This document shows positions 6,360-9,248 of a DNA stretch of 9,248 nucleotides, in pieces. The notes under the pieces were generated by a model. It ran no database searches. It had not been told where the DNA came from and was given only the letters and a program-made list of their open reading frames with translations. Position 1 is the first letter of the stretch, and each line of letters opens with the position of its first letter. The stretch is from Oscillospiraceae bacterium (GTDB taxonomy: Bacteria > Bacillota_A > Clostridia > Oscillospirales > CAG-272), in assembly GCA_015064195.1 (NCBI GenBank), contig SVSO01000109.1, positions 1-9,248 on the forward strand, read 5' to 3'. The translations under genes were made by a program, and so were the position numbers.

Positions 6360-7099
6360 GCCGCTATTTATGTGATCTGCACATCCACTCCTGTCTGTCT
6401 CCCTGCGGAGACGACGACATGACACCGGGCAATATCGCCGGCATGGCGGTGCTGAACGGACTGCAGATCGTGGCGCTGACAGACCATAATTCAACAAAAA
6501 ACTGCCCCGCATTTTTTGCGGCGTGCAGAAGCTACGGGCTGATACCGGTGGCCGGTATGGAGCTGACGACGGCGGAGGACGTTCACGCGGTCTGTCTGTT
6601 CCGCGACCTTGAGGGCGCCATGGATTTTGGCAGATTTGTCGAATCAAAACGCCTGCCCATCAAGAATAAGCCGGCGATCTTCGGCAATCAGCTCATCATC
6701 GATGAAAACGATGAGATCTCCGGTGAGGAGGAATTTCTCCTCATCAACGCATCGGGCATCTCGCTCGATGAGGCGCACAGGGAAGTGACGGCCAGAGACG
6801 GCGTCTGCTATCCGGCGCATATCGACAGAAGCGCAAACGGCATCATCGAAATGCTGGGCGATTTTCCGCCCGAACCGCGTTTCACCGCCTTTGAACTGAA
6901 CGATATCGCGTCCCTTGCTGACTGCCGATCCAAATACCCCATCATCACCGAGCGTCAACTCACGCACATCGCGTCCTCCGATGCGCATTATCTCACGGAT
7001 ATTTCCGAGACGGGATATCCCGTGGAGCTTGCCGATGAGCCGTATTCCTCCGCACTGGTGCGGAACCGGCTGATCGATTACCTGCTGGGGCTGAGGTAG
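6356..7099 (+). CDS. PHP-domain metal-dependent phosphoesterase
   Basis: A 247-residue cytoplasmic PHP-family protein. The metal-binding motifs appear in order: HIH (H9, H11), TDHN (D43, H44), GMEL (E69), H77, AHID (H155), and SDAH (D209, H211). Together they would hold a two- or three-metal centre that hydrolyses phosphate esters. Families with this fold act on histidinol phosphate, nucleotides or DNA ends; the substrate here cannot be told. An insertion around residues 95-135, rich in acidic residues, separates the first and second halves. The start is GTG at 6356, overlapping the previous stop (GTGA) with a GGTGGGG stretch just upstream. Its position between the hydrogenase-like sensor and an ATPase suggests a role in signalling, perhaps removing a phosphate or a small messenger; that is a guess. 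Confidence 0.87.
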   Translation: MSRYLCDLHIHSCLSPCGDDDMTPGNIAGMAVLNGLQIVALTDHNSTKNCPAFFAACRSYGLIPVAGMELTTAEDVHAVCLFRDLEGAMDFGRFVESKRLPIKNKPAIFGNQLIIDENDEISGEEEFLLINASGISLDEAHREVTARDGVCYPAHIDRSANGIIEMLGDFPPEPRFTAFELNDIASLADCRSKYPIITERQLTHIASSDAHYLTDISETGYPVELADEPYSSALVRNRLIDYLLGLR

Positions 7100-7102
7100 A
7101 AT

Positions 7103-7657
7103 ATGGACGAACTTTCGCTTTATGTACTGGACATCACCATGAATTCCGTGCGCGCAGGCGCATCGGAAATCACCATCTCCCTCATTGAGGAGGGTGATTG
7201 GCTCACCTTCTCCGTCACCGACAACGGCTGCGGCATGAAGGAGGAGCAGGTGAAGCGGCTGACCGATCCCTTCTTTACCACACGCAAAACCCGCAAGGTG
7301 GGCCTTGGCATTCCGTTCCTCACCATGCTGGCCGAAATGACCGGCGGCGGGGTGACGATCACGTCAAAGCACGAATCCGAGGGCGAGGATCACGGGACGA
7401 CCACCACCGCAAGATTCAACATGGATCACATCGATTTCACCCCCCTCGGCGACATGGTCGGGACGGTGAAAACGCTGATTCAGGGCTCGCCGGAGGTGAA
7501 TTTCACCTACCGTCACAAAATGGCGGGCGGGGAAGTGTATCTCTCCTGCGCGGAGCTTCGGGAGGAGCTTGGCGAGGAGATCCCGCTGAACGAGCCGGAA
7601 ATTCTCATGTGGATCGACGGCTATCTGCATGAGCAATACGAAGCCGTCGGAGCTTAA
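7103..7657 (+). CDS. Stand-alone histidine-kinase-like GHKL ATPase
   Basis: A 184-residue protein with the ATPase domain of histidine kinases at residues 1-105: N-box D10 and N14 (LDITMNSVRAGA), G1 box DNGCGM (40-45), F-box DPFFTT (55-60), G2 box GLGI (67-70), and GTTT near 98-101. There is no upstream dimerisation/phospho-acceptor helix pair with a histidine, no sensor domain and no membrane segment, so it is not a complete two-component kinase. The C-terminal 75 residues form an alpha/beta extension I do not recognise. It starts 3 bases after the PHP stop, with GAGG inside that gene's end as ribosome binding site. It differs from the RsbW-like ATPase in having an F-box and the extension. 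Its phosphorylation target, if any, is not evident. Confidence 0.8.
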   Translation: MDELSLYVLDITMNSVRAGASEITISLIEEGDWLTFSVTDNGCGMKEEQVKRLTDPFFTTRKTRKVGLGIPFLTMLAEMTGGGVTITSKHESEGEDHGTTTTARFNMDHIDFTPLGDMVGTVKTLIQGSPEVNFTYRHKMAGGEVYLSCAELREELGEEIPLNEPEILMWIDGYLHEQYEAVGA

Positions 7658-7699
7658 TTCTGTTAAAATTTAATTCATGATACAGAAAGGAAACAAACT

Positions 7700-8071
7700 A
7701 TGAAGTCACTTGAAGAGCTGAAAGCTATCAAAGCGAAGATGCAGGACAAGGTTAATCTGCGCACCTCCAGCGCGGAGACCCGTATCGTAGTCGGCATGGC
7801 TACCTGCGGTATCGCTGCAGGCGCACGTCCTGTTCTGAATGCATTCGTTGAGGGCGTTACCGAGGCAGGTCTCGGCGACAACGTGATCGTTACCCAGACC
7901 GGCTGCATCGGCATCTGCCAGTATGAGCCTGTCGTTGAGGTTTACCAGAGTGGTGCTGAAAAGGTTACTTACGTTAAGATGACCGCTGAGCGTGCAAAGG
8001 AAGTTATCGAGAAGCACATCAAGGGCGGCAAGATCGTAAACGAGTACACCATCGGCGCTGCTACCAAATAA
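7700..8071 (+). CDS. Small thioredoxin-fold [2Fe-2S] ferredoxin-like protein
   Basis: A 123-residue protein resembling the C-terminal half of NuoE/HydC. After a helical N-terminus, TCGIAAGARPVL (35-46) and TGCIGICQYEP (67-77) match the [2Fe-2S] ferredoxin pattern, but only three cysteines are present (C36, C69, C73): the residue where C-x4-C would place the second Cys is G41. A non-Cys ligand or an altered cluster is possible. Such small proteins often sit next to hydB and hydA in Clostridia and probably carry electrons to or within the complex. AAAGGA lies 8 bases before the ATG. A 42-base AT-rich gap separates it from the ATPase gene, the longest gap in the operon, and codon use returns to the hydC style, which hints at separate expression. 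Confidence 0.82.
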   Translation: MKSLEELKAIKAKMQDKVNLRTSSAETRIVVGMATCGIAAGARPVLNAFVEGVTEAGLGDNVIVTQTGCIGICQYEPVVEVYQSGAEKVTYVKMTAERAKEVIEKHIKGGKIVNEYTIGAATK

Positions 8072-8091
8072 TTTAGGAGGAAAATTCACAA

Positions 8092-9248
8092 ATGATTCGT
8101 TCTCATGTACTTATCTGCGGCGGTACGGGTTGTACCTCGTCCGGCTCTGTCGCACTGAAGGACAAGCTCGCCGCTGAGCTGAAAACCAAGGGCCTTGAAG
8201 AAGAAATCAAGATCGTCATGACCGGCTGCTTCGGTCTGTGCGCACTCGGCCCGATTATGATTATCTATCCGGAAGGCACGTTCTACAGCCGTGTTACTCC
8301 CGAAGACATCCCCGAGATCGTTGAGGAGCATCTGCTCAAGGGTCGTATCGTTGAGCGTCTTGTTTACAATGACACCGGCGATGCAAAGGGCGAGGATGAG
8401 GCTGAGGCTGCATCTCTGTCCGAGACCATGTTCTACAAGAAGCAGAAGCGTGTTGCACTGCGTAACTGCGGCGTTATCAACCCTGAGGAAATTGACGAGT
8501 ACATCGCTATGGACGGTTATTTCGCACTGCAGAAGGTTCTGACCGAAATGACTCCCGACGATGTTATCAAGACCATCCTCGATTCCGGTCTGCGCGGACG
8601 CGGCGGCGGCGGATTCCCCACCGGCCGTAAGTGGATGTTCGCAAAGGCTTCCGTTTCCGACAAGAAGTATGTTGTATGTAATGCCGACGAGGGCGACCCC
8701 GGCGCATTCATGGACCGTTCCGTTCTCGAGGGCGACCCCCACGCTCTGATCGAGGCTATGGCAATCGCCGGCTACGCAATCGGTGCTGACGAAGGTTACG
8801 TTTACGTTCGTGCAGAGTATCCGATCGCCGTTAAGCGTCTCTCCATCGCCATCAAGCAGGCTCGCGAATATGGTCTGCTGGGCAAGGACATCTTCGGCAC
8901 CGGCTTCAACTTCGATATCACCATCCGTCTGGGCGCAGGCGCATTCGTATGCGGCGAGGAGACTGCACTTCTCACCTCCATCGAAGGCAACCGCGGCGAG
9001 CCTCGTCCCCGTCCGCCGTTCCCGGCAGTCAAGGGTCTGTTCGGCCAGCCTACCATCATCAACAATGTTGAGACCTACGCAAACATTGCGCAGATCATCC
9101 TGAACGGTCCGGAATGGTTCGCTTCCATGGGTACCGAAAAGTCCAAGGGCACCAAGGTATTCGCACTGGGCGGCAAGATCACCAACACCGGTCTCGTTGA
9201 GATCCCCATGGGTACCACCCTCCGCGAAGTTGTCGAGGAAATCGGCGG
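8092..9248 (+). CDS. hydB: NuoF-like flavoprotein subunit of bifurcating hydrogenase (HydB type), partial
   Basis: The first 385 residues are present; the gene runs off the right edge. An N-terminal thioredoxin-like [2Fe-2S] domain (C9, C14, C46, C50) is followed by the NuoF core: RGRGGGGFPTGRKW (168-181) for NADH, NADEGDPGAF (197-206) for FMN, and GAGAFVCGEETALL (281-294) with the downstream GEPRPRPPFP. This domain fusion is typical of HydB and related NADH-dependent subunits. In bifurcating hydrogenases HydB is the site of NADH oxidation and flavin-based electron bifurcation. The C-terminal [4Fe-4S] and ferredoxin domains lie outside. AGGAGG at 8075-8080 is 11 bases before the ATG, 20 bases after the previous stop. 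NuoF-like subunits of formate dehydrogenases or NfnAB-like enzymes are alternatives until hydA is seen downstream. Confidence 0.92.
   Translation, partial: MIRSHVLICGGTGCTSSGSVALKDKLAAELKTKGLEEEIKIVMTGCFGLCALGPIMIIYPEGTFYSRVTPEDIPEIVEEHLLKGRIVERLVYNDTGDAKGEDEAEAASLSETMFYKKQKRVALRNCGVINPEEIDEYIAMDGYFALQKVLTEMTPDDVIKTILDSGLRGRGGGGFPTGRKWMFAKASVSDKKYVVCNADEGDPGAFMDRSVLEGDPHALIEAMAIAGYAIGADEGYVYVRAEYPIAVKRLSIAIKQAREYGLLGKDIFGTGFNFDITIRLGAGAFVCGEETALLTSIEGNRGEPRPRPPFPAVKGLFGQPTIINNVETYANIAQIILNGPEWFASMGTEKSKGTKVFALGGKITNTGLVEIPMGTTLREVVEEIG

Noticed and set aside
5925..6647. 240-codon minus-strand open frame
   Set aside because: Antisense to three real genes with coherent domains; Arg/Pro/Cys-rich N-terminus and no recognisable motif.
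7660..7677. Possible second Rex site before the ferredoxin gene
   Set aside because: The left half fits well (6 of 7) but the right half matches at only about 3 of 7 positions, 9 of 14 overall; the region is AT-rich, so chance is likely.
8086..8742. 218-codon minus-strand open frame
   Set aside because: Entirely antisense to the firmly identified hydB-like gene, with no family motif of its own.
1..9248. CRISPR arrays, tRNA/rRNA genes, insertion sequences
   Set aside because: No spaced direct repeats, cloverleaf-like sequence, transposase frame or terminal inverted repeats were seen by eye on either strand.

Overview
The window looks like chromosome from a strictly anaerobic, fermentative Clostridia member, probably of the Oscillospiraceae/Ruminococcus type. 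The grounds are a Firmicutes-type AddB, strong AGGAGG-like ribosome binding sites, consensus sigma-A promoters, a Rex operator, and an NADH/ferredoxin-linked [FeFe]-hydrogenase locus. The assignment is inference from gene content; no rRNA or other marker is present.

Left part (1-3115). Two genes run leftwards: the 5' end of addB (helicase/nuclease subunit, cut by the window edge) and, upstream of it, an unrecognised membrane protein of about 182 residues. A divergent promoter region (about 957-1067) separates them from a rightward gene for a divergent GyrB/ParE-type topoisomerase subunit. That gene ends at a clear intrinsic terminator.

Right part (3116-9248). An AT-rich control region holds a TATAAT box, a near-consensus Rex (NADH/NAD+ sensor) operator and a possible nested RNA stem-loop. 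It precedes a tightly packed nine-gene rightward operon: hydC/NuoE-like [2Fe-2S] subunit; DRTGG-like protein 1; RsbW-like GHKL ATPase; PAS-less [FeFe]-hydrogenase-like protein; DRTGG-like protein 2; PHP phosphoesterase; a second GHKL ATPase; a small thioredoxin-fold [2Fe-2S] protein; and hydB/NuoF-like flavoprotein, which runs off the right edge. hydA is expected just beyond it.

How it may work together. HydC and HydB, with HydA, would form an electron-bifurcating hydrogenase that uses NADH and reduced ferredoxin to make H2. Between hydC and the small ferredoxin gene lie six genes whose products look like signalling parts: a hydrogenase-like protein with all four H-cluster cysteines but Ala at the proton-relay Cys position, two kinase-like ATPases lacking phospho-acceptor domains, a PHP phosphoesterase and two DRTGG-like proteins. 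The three electron-transfer genes share a codon style (GTT, CGT, GCA/GCT) that differs from these six. The most interesting reading is that this cassette is an H2/redox-sensing module embedded in the operon of the enzyme it may control. That is an inference from domains and context.
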